A DNA stretch of 64,000 nt. It comes from Triticum aestivum. Taxonomy: Eukaryota > Streptophyta > Magnoliopsida > Poales > Poaceae. The stretch lies in the NCBI RefSeq assembly GCF_018294505.1, contig NC_057811.1:409264968-409328967 (forward strand), read 5' to 3'. The position numbers and the translations under genes are program-made. The notes under the pieces are model-generated. The model saw only the letters and a list, made by a program, of their open reading frames with translations, was not told where the DNA came from and did no database searches. Positions 33,465 through 45,406 of this stretch are shown piece after piece. Every line of letters starts with the position of its first letter. The first letter of the stretch is position 1.

Positions 33465-33589
33465 TGATACGTCTCCAACGTATCTATAATTTTTTATTGT
33501 TCCATGCTATTATATGATCTGTTTTGGATGTTTTATATGCATTATTATGATATTTTATATTATTTTTTGGACTAACTTATTAACCTAGA
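33465..33589 (+). mobile_element. First 125 bp of an LTR of the TGATACGTCTCC group
   Basis: Starts TGATACGTCTCCAACGTATC and matches the first part of the LTRs at 11783 and 45407. It is cut at 33589 by insertion of the long LTR beginning TGAAAGGACATG; CTAGA (33585-33589) would be the 5-bp target copy. The rest should lie beyond the inserted elements, outside the window or deleted. Confidence 0.8.
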
Positions 33590-34829
33590 TGAAAGGACAT
33601 GTGGTGCCCTCATGTGTGGTTTTGGTAATTGATGACATTCTCTATGGACTAATGGTTGCATTGAGTTATATTTGAAGGATTTGTCCATAGGAATTTCTTG
33701 AAGTCCATGTGTTGGTTTCAAGGAGTTTATGAGTTGACCAAGGTGCTATTAAGGAATTATCCAAAGATTGGTCATGTGAGTGTTGAGCTTATTGCAAGCA
33801 TGTCTTGAAGAAGAAAATTGTGTGATCATTCATGTTTATCTTCAAGACATCATCCAAATGAAGGAGAGTTGGAAAGATTCAAGGTTGATCAAGACTAAGT
33901 CAAGAGTGAATCAAGTTGATCAACTCACAAAGCGTAGAAGATGTACCGAGAGGGATCAAGTGATCCCATGGTATGGTAAGCATTGTCCATTACGCTTTGT
34001 GTACTAACCAATGGTCTATGTGAGAGTTCTATGTATGGTTAGGTATGTGTCCATGGGCTTGTGTCAAGAGGAAGACATCATGCAACCCATGGAGAGGATG
34101 ACATCAAGTGGTGATCGTCATCAAGATTGTCATGTGCAAGTTCAAGTGGAGCATCACGAAGAGATCAAGTGCTTGAAGCTTGCCGTCCATAGTGGTGACA
34201 ATGGACTTATGAAGATGTGCGGAAGAAAGGCTCACCCATAGTGGAGTATGGGGGAGCAATCAACTAGTCTTCATCGAGCCAACGCAATCAAGAAAGGTGG
34301 TCCAACTTGAGGGAGTCAAGATCGTCATCATCTAGCTCAAGTGGACCATGTGCAAGGAAAAGGTTTGCCCTTGATAGGTTTTCTATTTTACCGGTCTCAT
34401 GGTGGTAGTTGGGAGACCGGGTTATAGGATCGATTGCCGTACTATCAAGGGGGGCTCTCGATGCGTAGCTTGATCGTATCATTCGTAGAGAGCACAAACC
34501 ATTGCATCCTTGCATCATCTTTCTTGGTTCTTGTTCGGTTTTCTCCTTGTGAGATTTGGAGCTTGGTCATCTTCTTGACAAGCTTGAGTTCATCGTAAAC
34601 GGAGTTCACATGCTTCTTCTATTGCGTTTTCGGTGTTGGAGGTTTTACCGGTCTTATTTGAGGAAGGGTTCTCACCATTTTATTATGGGCCTTTTATAAT
34701 TTCCTTCTTATTGTTATTTCTATCAAGATTGTGTTAGCCCTTGTCTCTAGCTTTCCAACAAACTTGATTTCATTGAATTCGAAGTCCGTTTGCAGAAGTT
34801 GTGTCAGTTTTGGTGTCCTTAAAAAAGCT

Positions 34830-35170
34830 GCAGCGCTACTACCGCTCATGGGAGCGGTACTACCGCTCATGGGAGCGGTACTACCGCTTGGAGGGGATGT
34901 AATTTTTTAGTACCGCTCCCTGTGAGCTGTAGTAGCGTGCCGGATTTTTGCACTGACCAAAACTCAGCGGAAGTAGCCACGGATGTATTTTTTTAGTACC
35001 GCTCGCAAGCAGTAGTACCGCTACCCCTAGCGGTAGTACCGTGAGGACGAGCGGTAGTACCGCTCCGGCGGTTCTACTGGCCTTCTGCCTCCTCGCTGTT
35101 GTTTTTCAAAGGGCTTCCACCACCCTAGCGGTAGTACCGCTCCCATGAGCGGTAGTACCGCTCTGTGCGG
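34830..35170. repeat. Array of dyad motifs GCGGTAGTACCGC in the long LTR
   Basis: GCGGTACTACCGCTC and its near-complement recur about ten times, spaced 20-60 bp, partly as CATGGGAGCGGTACTACCGC. Each motif is itself a near-palindrome. It lies just upstream of the LTR TATA box (about 35202), in the U3 region. Confidence 0.8.
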
Positions 35171-35724
35171 GCTGTGAGCATAACGGTTGGATTTTTCCCC
35201 ACCTATAAAAGGGGGTCTTCTTCCCCAATGAACCTTATCCTTTGAGCTCGTGTTCTTCCCCCATTGTTGACCTTCTTCGAGCTTGCTATCTCTCAATCCC
35301 TCCATGGATTCTTGCTAGCTTTTGGGGGAAAAGAGAGAGGAGATCTAGATCCACATTCCCACCAATCACTTTCTCCTCTATGTGAGGGGAACCCCTTGGA
35401 TCTAGATCTTGGAGTTCTTGGTGTTCTCCTTCTTGTTCTTCCTCTCATTTCCCTCCCTAGCAAGGTGGAATTTGGGAGAGAAGGACTTGGGCACTCCGTG
35501 TGCCCTTGCCATTGCATTTGGTGCATAGGTTTGAGTTCTCCACGGTGATACGTGGAAGTTACAAGTTGAGAAGCTTATTACTATTGGGTGATTGGTACCC
35601 TTGAGCTTGTTCCTCTTGGGTGGTTGGGCGCCCTAGACGGTTGGTGGTGTTTGGAGCTCAATCATTGTGGTGTAAAGCTCCGGGCAAGCGTCGGGGTCTC
35701 CAATTAGGTTGTGGAGATCGCCCC

Positions 35725-35845
35725 GAGCAATTTGACGGGTTCCGGTGACCGCCCCCAAGGGTTGCCAAAGTGTACGGGTTCGGTGACCGCCCCCAAGGGT
35801 TGCCATTTGTACGGGTTCGGTGACCGCCCTCAAGGGTCCCTTAGT
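35725..35845 (+). repeat. Three tandem copies of a ~45-bp unit
   Basis: GGTTCGGTGACCGCCC(C/T)CAAGGGT occurs three times in a row near the end of the left part of the long LTR. Confidence 0.8.
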
Positions 35846-38039
35846 GGGAACCTAGGGCATTTTGAGGAAGCCCATCGTTGGAATATACAAGCCAAGTTCT
35901 ATAATGAAAAATTCCCACTAGTATATGAAAGTGACAAAATAAGAGACTCTCTATCATAAAGATCATGGTGCTACTTTGAAGCACAAGTGTGGAAAAAGGA
36001 TAGTAGCATTGTCCCTTCTTTTATATTTTTTTTGGGCCTTCTTTTTTTATTTGGCCTTCCCCCTTTTTTTGGGACAATGCTCTATTAATGATGATCATCA
36101 CACTTCTATTTATTTACAACTCAATGATTACAACTCGATACTAGAACAAAATATGACTCTATATGAATGCCTCCGGCGGTGTGGGATGGGCAATGAATGA
36201 AGAGTGACATGTATGGAAAATTATGCATGGTGGCCTTGCCACAAATACGATGTCAACTACATGATCATGCAAGGCAATATGACAATGATGAAGCGTGTCA
36301 TAATGAACGGAACGGTGGAAAGTTGCATGACAATATATCTCGGAATGGCTATGGAAATGCCATAATAGGTAGGTATGGTGGCTGTTTTGAGGAAGATATA
36401 AGGAGGTTTATGTGTGATAGAGCGTATCATATCACGGGGTTTGGATACACCGGCGAAGTTTGCACCAACTCTCAAGGTGAGAAAGGGCAATGCACAGTAC
36501 CGAAGAGGCTAGCAATGATGGAAGGGTGAGAGTGCGTATAATCCATCGACTCAACATTAGTCATAAAGAACTCACATACTTATTGAAAAAATCTACAAGT
36601 CATCAAAACCAAGCACTACGCGCATGCTCCTAGGGGGATAGATTGGTAGGAAAAGACCATCGCTCGTCCCCGACCGCCACTCATAAGGAGGACAATCAAA
36701 GAAACACCTCGTGCTTCAAATTTGTTACACAACGGTTACCATACGTGCATGCTATGGGACTTGCAAACTCCAACACAAGCATTTCTCAAATTCACAATTA
36801 CTCAACTAGCACGACTCTAATATTACAATCTTCATATCTCAAAACAATCATCAAGTATCAAACTTCTCATAGTATTCAATGCACTTTATATGAAAGTTTT
36901 TATTATACCCATCTTGGATACCCATCATGTTAGGACTAAATTAATAACCTAAGCAAATTACCATGCTGTTTAAGACTCTCAAAATAATATAATTGAAGCA
37001 TAAGAGTTCAACTATTTCTTCAAAATAAAACCACCGTCGTGCTCTAAAAAGATATAAGTGAAGCACTAGAGCAAATGACAAACTACTCCAAAAGATATAA
37101 GTGAAGATCAATGAGTAGTTGAATAATTATGTAACTATGTGAAGACTTTCTAACATTTAAGAATTTCAGATCTTGATATTTTATTCAAACAGCAAGGAAA
37201 ACAAAAATAAATAAAATGATGCTCCAAGCAAAACACATATCATGTGGTGAATAAAAATATAGCTCCAAGTAAAGTTACCGATGAACGAAGACGAAAGAGG
37301 GGATGCCTTCCGGGGCATCCCCAAGCTTAGGATCTTGGTTGTCCTTGAATATTACCTTGGGGTGCCTTGGGCATCCCCAAGCTTAGGCTCTTGCCACTCC
37401 TTATTCCATAGTCCATCGAATCTTTACCCAAAACTTGAAAACTTCACAACACAAAACTTAACAGAAAACTCGTAAGCTCCGTTAGTATAAGAGAATAAAT
37501 CACCACTTAGGTACTGTTGTGAACTCATTCTAAATTCATATTGGTGTAATATCTACTGTATTCCAACTTCTCTATGGTTCATACCCTCCGATACTACTCA
37601 TAGATTCATCAAAATAAGCAAACAACACATAGAAAACAGAATCTGTCAAAAACAGAACAGTCTGTAGTAATCTGTATCATTCGAATACTTCTGTAACTCC
37701 AAATATTCTACCAAATTAGGAAAACCTGAGAAATTTGTGTACCAATCCAGAGCAAAAAGAATCAGATCAAAATCACGTTTCTGTGAATTATCAAAACTAA
37801 TTTACTGGGCACGAAAGTTTCTGATTTTCAGCAGGATCAACACAACTATCACCGTAAGCTATCATAAAGGTCTTACTTGGCACTTTATTGAAACAAAAGC
37901 TATAAAACATGATTACTACAGTAGCATAATCATGTGAACACACAAAAACAGTAAAGGTAAATATTGGGTTGTCTCCCAACAAGCGCTTTTCTTTATTGCC
38001 TTTTTAGCTAGGCATGATGATTTTAATGATGCTCACATA

Positions 38040-39690
38040 AAAGATAAGAATTGAAACATAAAGAGAGCATCATGAAGAATATGACTAGCACATTTAAGTC
38101 TAACCCACTTCCTATGCATAGGGATTTTGTGAGCAAACAACTTATGGCAAGAATCAACTAGCATAGGAAGGCAAAACAAGCATGACTTCAAAAATTTCAA
38201 CACATAGAGAGGAAACTTGATATTATTGCAATATGTAGAAGCATATGATCCTCTCTCATAATAATTTTCAGTAGCATCATGAATGAATTCAACCATATAA
38301 CCAGCACATAAAGCATTATTTTCATGATGCACAAGCATAGAAATTTGGGACAAATGCATTTTTGCCCCTAGTTGGAACCTACCCACAGGTTTTGCCCTTA
38401 CTTTTCGACTCTGCTCAGTTTTGCCCTTAGATTTTGCTCCGACGTCGCCCGAATGCCCTTTGACCGTTTGACCAATACTTTGAAAATTCATAACAAATTG
38501 ATATGAACTCAAAAAAATGCAAATAAGATATCAAAATGTTCAGATAAACATTATCTTTATGTGTATGTCATTTGCATTCAGGACAAAAGTACCGTTTAAA
38601 CAACCTAAGGTTCTTCATGTTATTAACATTGTTAAAAATAAAAAGGTATAAACAATAACTTTTTCAGGAATAAAAATTACACGCAAATGCAGGTGACATT
38701 TTCTGTACATCCTGATATCTTATTTGCATTTTTTTGAGTTCATATCAACTTGTTATGAAGTTTCAAAATAATGGCCAAAGTCATTTGAGCATTCATCACA
38801 AGTTGATATGAAGTCAGAAAAATGCACATAAGATATCAGGATGTTCACAAAATGTCACCTACATTTGCATGTAATTTTTTTTTCTGAAAAAAGTATTTTT
38901 ATACCTTTTTATTTATAGTAATGTTAATAACATAAATAACCATAGGTTGTTTAAACGGTACTTTTGTCCTGAATGCAAATGACATACACATAAAGGTAAT
39001 GTTTATCTGAACATTTTGATATCTTATTTGCATTTTTCTGAGTTCAAATCAGTTTGTTATGAATTTTCAAAGTATTGGTCAAACGGTCAAAGGGCATTCG
39101 GGCGACCTCGGAGGAAAATCTAGGGGCAAAACTGAGCAGAGTCAAAAAGTAAGGGCAAAACCCGTGGGTAGGTTCCAACTAGGGGCAAAAATGCAATTGT
39201 CCCTAGAAATTTTACTACTCTCCACATGAGCAAATTTATTCTCATCAATAGTAGTGGGAGCAAACTCAACAAAATAACTATCATGTGAAGCATAATCCAA
39301 TTGAAAGTTAAAATCATGATGACAAGTTTCATGGTTATCTTTATTCTTTATAGCATACGTGTCATCACAATAATCATCATAAATAGGAGGCATGCTTTCA
39401 TCATAATAAATTTACTCATCAAAACTTGGGGGACTAAACATATCATCTTCATCGAACATAGCATCCCGAAGCTTGTGGCTTTCCATATCATTAGCATCAT
39501 GGGTATTCAAAGAATTCATACTAACAACATTGCAATCATGCTCATCATTCACATATTTTATGCCAAGCATTCTATGTAATTCTTCTTCTAGTACTTGAGC
39601 ACAATTTTTGTTCCCATCATTTTCACGAAAGACATTAAAAAGATGAAGCATATGAGGCACCCTCAATTCCATTTTTTTGTAGTTTTCTTT
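38040..39690 (-). pseudogene. Gag-like ORF remnants of the inverted element, split by a foldback element
   Basis: From 39672 leftwards the frame MELRVPHMLHLFNVFREN... gives a D/H/N-rich product (CDDTYAIKNKDNHETCHHDF) that reads as two overlapping pieces to about 39204, then resumes after the foldback insertion (38346 down to about 38040). A TAA near 39410 interrupts it. No Cys-His zinc knuckle, protease, RT or integrase motif was seen. It is a non-autonomous element's internal ORF of unknown role. Confidence 0.45.
38347..39203. mobile_element. Long foldback MULE-like element (857 bp) with 9-bp target duplication
   Basis: TAGAAATTT lies on both sides (38338-38346 and 39204-39212). The ends GGGACAAATGCATTTTTGCC and GGGGCAAAAATGCAATTGTCCC (right, to 39203) are mirrored, and the arms of more than 350 bp remain complementary inwards (for example GGTCAAACGGTCAAAGGGCAT). 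It contains no gene. It splits the internal ORF of the inverted gypsy-type element. Confidence 0.93.
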
Positions 39691-41840
39691 TATAAACTAA
39701 ACTACTGATAAAACAAGAAACAAAAAGATTCGATTGCAAGATCTAAAGACATACCTTCAAGCACTCACCTCCCCGGCAACGGCGCCAGAAATTGCTTAAT
39801 GTCTACTACGCAACCTTCTTCTTGTAGAACCTGTTGAGCCTCCAAGTGTAGAGGTTTGTAGGACAGTAGCAAATTTCCCTGAAGTGGATGACCTAAGGTT
39901 TATCAATCCGTGGGAGGCGTAGGATGAAGATGGTCTCTCTCAAGCAACCCTGCAACCAAATAACAAAGAGTCTCTTGTGTCCCCAACACACCCAATACAA
40001 TGGTAAATTGTATAGGTGCACTAGTTCGGCGAAGAGATGGTGATACAAGTGCAATATGGATGGTAGATATAGGTTTTTGTAATCTGAAAATATAAAAACA
40101 GCAAGGTAGCAAGCGATAAAAGTAAGCGTAAACGGTATTGCAATGCTAGGAAACAAGGCCTAGGGTTCATACTTTCACTAGTGCAAGTTCTCTCAACAAT
40201 AATAACATAACTGGATCATATAACTATCCTTCAACATGCAACAAAGAGTCACTCCAAAGTCACTACTAGCGGAGAACAAACGAAGAGATTATTGTAGGGT
40301 ACGAAACCACCTCAAAGTTATCCTTTCTAATCAATCTATTCAAGAGTCCGTAGTAAAATAACATGAAGCTATTCTTTCCGTTCGATCTATCATAGAGTTC
40401 GTACTAGAATAACACCTTAAGATACAAATCAACCAAAACCCTAATGTCGCCTAGATACTCCAATGTCACCTCAAGTATCCACGGGTATGATTATACGATA
40501 TGCATCACACAATCTCAGATTCATCTATTCAACCAACACAAAGAACTTCAAAGAGTGCCCCAAAGTTTCTACCGGAGAGTCAAGACAAAAACGTGTGCCA
40601 ACCCCTATGCATAAGTTCACAAGGTCACTTAACCCGCAAGTTGATCACCAAAACATACATCAAGTAGATCACGTGAATATCCCATTGTCACCACAGATAA
40701 GCACATGCAAGACATACATCAAGTGTTCTCAAATCCTTAAAGACTCAATCCGATAAGATAACTTCAAAGGGAAAACTCAATCCATTACAGGAGAGTAGAG
40801 GGGGAGAAACATCATAAGATCCAACTATAATAGCAAAGCTCGCGATACATCAAGATCTTGCCAAATCAAGAACACGAGAGAGAGAGAGAGATCAAACACA
40901 TAGCTACTGGTACATTCCCTCAGCCTCGAGGGTGAACTACTCCCTCCTCACCATGGAGAGCGCCGTGATAATGAAGATGGCCACCGGTGAGGGATCCCCC
41001 TCCGGCAGGGTGCCGGAACAGGGTCCCAATTGGTTTTTGGTGGCTACAGAGGCTTGCGGCGGCAAAACTCCCGATCTAGGTTATTTTCTGGAGGTTTCTG
41101 TATTTATATGAATTTTTGGCGTAGGTCTCACGTCAGGGGGGGTCTCAGAGCCGTCCACGAGATAGGGGGACGCGCCCAGGGGGTAGGGCTCTTCTGACCC
41201 AACACTTTTACTCCGGGGGCTTCTTTTGGTCCATAAAAATCATCAAAAATTGGCACGTCAATTGGACTTCGTTTGGTATTCCTTTTCTGTAAAACTCAAA
41301 AGAAGGGAAAAACAGAAACTGGCACTGGGCTCTAGGTTAATAGGTTAGTCGCAAAAATCATATAAAACAGCATATAAATGCATAGAAAACATCCAAGATG
41401 GATAATATAATAGCATGGAACAATCAAAAATTATAGATACGTTGGAGACATATCACTCCACACCGCTCCAAACGGAGATTTGCATCCGCAAGGGTGTGAA
41501 CTTCGGGATACATCATCGTCTCTGCGTGCCTCGGTTATCTCTTACCCGAGCCCTTTACTATGCACTTTACTTTGTGATAGCCATATTGTTTCTTGTCATA
41601 TATCTTGCTATCACTTAGTTGTTTATCTTGCTTAGCATAAGTTGTTGGTGCACACAGGTGAGCCTAGTTGTTGTAGGTTTTGTGCTTGACAAATTAACCG
41701 CTAGGTTTATTCCGCATTTGTTCAAGCCTAAACCGTAATTATTTTAAAGCGCCTATTCACCCCCCTCTAGGCGACATCCTCGATCTTTCAATTGGTATTA
41801 GAGCCTCGTCTCTCTTTATTAGGCTTTACCGCCTAGAGAG

Positions 41841-43004
41841 TGTCGGTGGGAACGACACCTATGGAATCACTGGGATCCCTTCTACGGTTGGCGGGCACGG
41901 AGTTGTGCAAAGAGCGGGTCTGGTAGTCAGCACAAAGATCGTTTACCCAGGTTCGGGCCGCAAGGATGCGTAATACCCTAGTCCTGCTTTGGTGTATATT
42001 TGAGTGTTCTTGAGCTCTCGAACTAGCTGTGGTGCGTGCGTAGTCCAAAAGATCCGAATCCTTCTCCAGTACTCCTCGGGCCTCCTTTTATAGACAAAAG
42101 GGGTCGCCACAGCGGCACATAGGAGGTGGAAAGGTACACAGTGGTTTAAGCCTATCCTCTGGCACCGTCGGACAAATGCATTTAATGCGCTGCCGACGTG
42201 CCCTTCTTGCTTTATCGGGGAGGCAAGGAAGCTCGTCCCAGCTGTCGCCGCCTCGCCTGGCTCCGACGCGCGTCCGATTTGATGAGGCGTTGTAGTGCCA
42301 TGTTGGCTGGCTGCTGGGCTGGCGCGGTGGCAGAGTCTTCACGAAGATCTGCATGCCACCACGCAGGTGCTTGCTGAGTTGGCCTGGAGGCCGCGCGTCG
42401 CCACGCAGGTGTCTGCCCAGCTGGTTGAGCTGGCAGCTGTATGGGAACGGCGGTGGAGTCTTGGCAGATGTGGGCCTTGCTGTGGCCTCGCAGGTGTCAG
42501 CAAGGGTCTTGCCGGGGCCTCGGCAAGGGTCTTGCCATGGCATCGCGGTCGTCCCCGGCAAGGATCTTGCTGGGGGTCTTGTGGATTTCCTCGGCCAGGA
42601 TCTTGCCGAGGATCATCATCTTCTAGTCCTCATCTGATCTTGTGTGCTTATGATCTTCACAAAGATCTGCATGCCACCATGGAGGTGCCTCCCGAGCCTT
42701 GGTTCCAATGTGGTCGATGATGTTGGAACCCTTGGGCTCAAGGGTGGCGCGCTCTGCTGGCGTTGGGCAAGTTGCCCCGGCAAGGTTCTTGTCGGGGCTG
42801 CGGAGGCCGCCCCAGCAAGGGTCTTGCTGGAGGGGTCCACCTCGCCCTCTTGCTCTTTGTGTCTCTGGTCTTGGCGTTGCTTTGCCCGTCTTGTGCCTTT
42901 GGCTTCCCTCCTTTGCCCTGCTAAGTGTGGACGCAGGCGCGGCTCTGACTGCCCGTGCACAAGTAAAGGGGTAAAAAGGAGAGCCCCTACTTTTGTACAC
43001 CAAC
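41841..43004 (-). mobile_element. 3' LTR of a minus-strand retrotransposon
   Basis: On the minus strand it starts TGTTGGTGTACAAAAGTAGG (43004) and ends GTGTCGTTCCCACCGACA (41841), so TG...CA. A TATAAAAGG box at about 42090 (minus) lies 250 bp from the LTR end, which fits U3-R-U5 in minus orientation. No tRNA-primer match follows in plus orientation, and a purine-rich CAGGGGCTCC precedes the LTR on minus, again favouring minus. Direct repeats around GGCAAGGGTCTTGC and CTTCACGAAGATCTGCATGC / CTTCACAAAGATCTGCATGC (42337 and 42655) lie inside. Confidence 0.65.
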
Positions 43005-45406
43005 AGGAGCCCCTGGGCCTGGGCCACACATAAGCGCAACGCGTTGTTGGGCCGGGCCCAGAACGGTGCGCGGGCACGTGGGGCGGAGTTTTACTGCGGT
43101 AATTCCCTCGCCCGTCTCGCTTCCCCACGACCCGCGTTGAATGCGCGACGTGGGGTTCGTGCATGATGTGGGGGTCATGCATGGGGCGGTCGCTGCCCTC
43201 ATGCAACACATCGTGGTAAATGGTAACGAAGCGGCCCGCGCCTTCCCCATAAAAAAAGGAGAAACTGTAGGCGCGACGCCCATTTACCCTCTGTGCTTTC
43301 TCCAATCTCGGAACCGCCGCTCCTCCCTTCTTCCTTCTCAAGCTCTTGCTTTCACTCGCCGCCGCCGCACCTTTGTTGTCCCTCATCCTTCGTCTCCCTC
43401 AGCCGCCATGGCACCCAAAACCAGCAAAGGCAAGGGAATGGCCAAGGACGCCGGGGGGAAGGAGGCGTCGGAGAGTGAGTTGGCGGTGCGGCGGACGCAA
43501 CTCTCCTACTTTCCTTCGACGGTCGATGCGGGCCATCTCCGAGACTATTTCAAGCCCCTGTGGGGGTGCAAGACGAAGGGGCACCCTGCCACACGCATCA
43601 TCCCTGCCGGTTTCGCCGAGGCCGGCCCGAATCGGTACCCCTTCTTCGTTGATTACTTTTCCTGCGGGCTCTGCCCCCTTTCTCCGATTTCTTCAATGAC
43701 GTCATGCACACCTATGGCTTCCACCTTCTGGATTTCACTACAAATGCCGTGGCGTGCATGGCCCTTTTTTCCCATCTCTGCTAGGGCTTCGCCAGAGTGC
43801 ATCCCAGCACGACGCTCTTCCGCCACTACTTCTATCCTCGTATCCAAAAGGGAGGCGCCATCTCCGGTTGTGTCGCCTGGATCCCAAGGAGCCAGGAGAA
43901 GGGGACATATCCGGAGGGCACTCAGAAGGAGAGGTGGGAGGAGTGGCGGAGCCGGTGGTGCTGGATTGAGGAGGAGGACCCGCAGGAATTTTGCCGGGTT
44001 CGCGAGGCGCCGCCGGTTCGTAGAGATGACTGAGGCGATGTCGACGCCAAGGATGAGAAGCTCACGGTCGCCACCACCAGGATCCATCGCCTCACCGTGG
44101 CCGGGCTCACCCTTGAGATGATTGGGGCGGATTTCATCCGTCGCCGAATCGCTCCACTGCATAACAAGGGGAGGCCGGCCTGGCTTTTCAGGAACGCGGC
44201 CGACATCATGAGGCTTCGCCCTGGCTTGAACCATAACTTCACGATGATGGGGCACGCCCACTTTTACCAGAGGCTTTTTCAGCTCGACGTGCACCGCAAC
44301 GGCAGGGCTGAGAGGACCAGCAAGGCCGCGAAGGCCGGCAAGGTCGCCAAGGGGCCCTTGTTTGGGTTGCCGGCGGGGGTGGTCCCGCCGAGCAACAACT
44401 CTCGCCAAACCGACATCAACGCCATGATGCCGGACTTCAACGCGCATAGCCTTGACCCAAATTGGGCCGAGCCGGGGGCGGATCAGGTGCAGGAGTTCTT
44501 CAACAGCCTGTCGAAGAAGTACGTCCGTGATGAGCCATTGCTTATCCGGGAGACCACCAAGGAGGAGCTGGATTATATTGCCGCCAGGGAGGCGGAGGCG
44601 GAGCTAGCCCGGGAGGCCGGCAGCGCTGGCGCCATGGAGGACAAGGCCGGCACAGCCACAGAGGACAAGGAGCTCGCCGGATGGGTGGAGTCTGCCGGGG
44701 AGGCCAGCAGTGCCGACACTGGGGACCCTCTCATCAAAGATGTGGTCGACGAGTCGACCGAGGAAGAGGCCGAGGCCGACGACCCTCCGGCCTTGGAAAA
44801 AGGCGTGTCCTGTGGCGGGCCAGCTCCGGCGAGCCGGTCCGGCCCGGCAGGACCGAGCAGCGGCAGGAGATCCAGCGGGAGTCCGTGCACCTGACGAGGG
44901 CCGCGGCAGCAAAGAAGGTGGTGAAAGCCGCGGTGACGAAGAAGAAAGCGGCTGCCTCTTCTTCGTCCAGGCGTCCTCAGACTCCACCCGCTTCTCCTCC
45001 TCCCGCAGATGTTGACACGGAGGTCGTCTTCGATTTTGGGTCTCTCAGCCCAAGGAGGAAGAGGAAGCCAGTGGAGGAGGAGGCGGAGGAAGAGTAAGTA
45101 TCTCGCCCCCCAGCATTATCCCCTGACTTTACTCCTGTGTCATCTTTCCTTGACTTGATGTTGTTTTCACAGGGACACGGAGACAATGGCGCAGAGGGTG
45201 GTGAAGAGGGCCAAGGTCTCGACGGGCGACAAACCCCCGGCGGGTACTTTGAGTACGCTGCTGGTGGTAGAGAGCAGCCCGGAGAGCAGCCCCCGACGCA
45301 GCCCCCGCTTCAGCCCCCAGCGTGAGTCCATCACTCACTCCTCCATTGATGAACCTTCGGGTGTGAATCTTTGATGCAGATCTTTCCAGGTTTCGCAGGA
45401 GGAGAA

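Larger units (their letters stand above)
35850..41451 (-). mobile_element. Inverted, 3'-truncated gypsy-type retroelement nested in the long LTR
   Basis: The minus strand starts with the LTR TGATATGTCTCCAACG at 41451. The LTR ends about 39800, and the primer site CTCCCCGGCAACGGCGCCA on plus (39769-39787) is complementary to the Asp tRNA 3' end. The internal region then runs left to 35850, where it stops at CCTAGGGCATTTTG; no second LTR exists. Its 3' internal part closely matches 48100-50280 of the complete element at 45407. The distal part of its LTR differs, so it is a related family, not the same one. The TSD on the left is lost, consistent with a deletion that also removed flanking sequence. 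Confidence 0.82.
33590..41790 (+). mobile_element. Very long 5' LTR (with nested insertion) of a plus-strand retrotransposon
   Basis: Starts TGAAAGGACATGTGG and ends GATCTTTCA. Two bases further is TGGTATTAGAGCC (41793-41805), a primer-binding site for initiator Met tRNA with one mismatch to TGGTATCAGAGCC. The LTR body is 33590-about 35845 and 41452-41790, with CCTATAAAAGGGGG at about 35202 as TATA box in the same orientation. An inverted gypsy-type element occupies the interior. At the junction the two LTR parts do not join cleanly, so tens of bases were lost. The internal region is only 50 bp (41791-41840) before the next insertion. Confidence 0.78.

Noticed and set aside
34830..35170. CRISPR-like look of regularly repeated palindromes
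   Set aside because: Spacing is irregular, spacers are parts of the same repeat, the genome is eukaryotic, and no cas-like genes are near.
41415..41618. Small hydrophobic ORF MEQSKIIDTLETYHS...
   Set aside because: It spans the junction of two LTRs, so it cannot be an ancestral gene.
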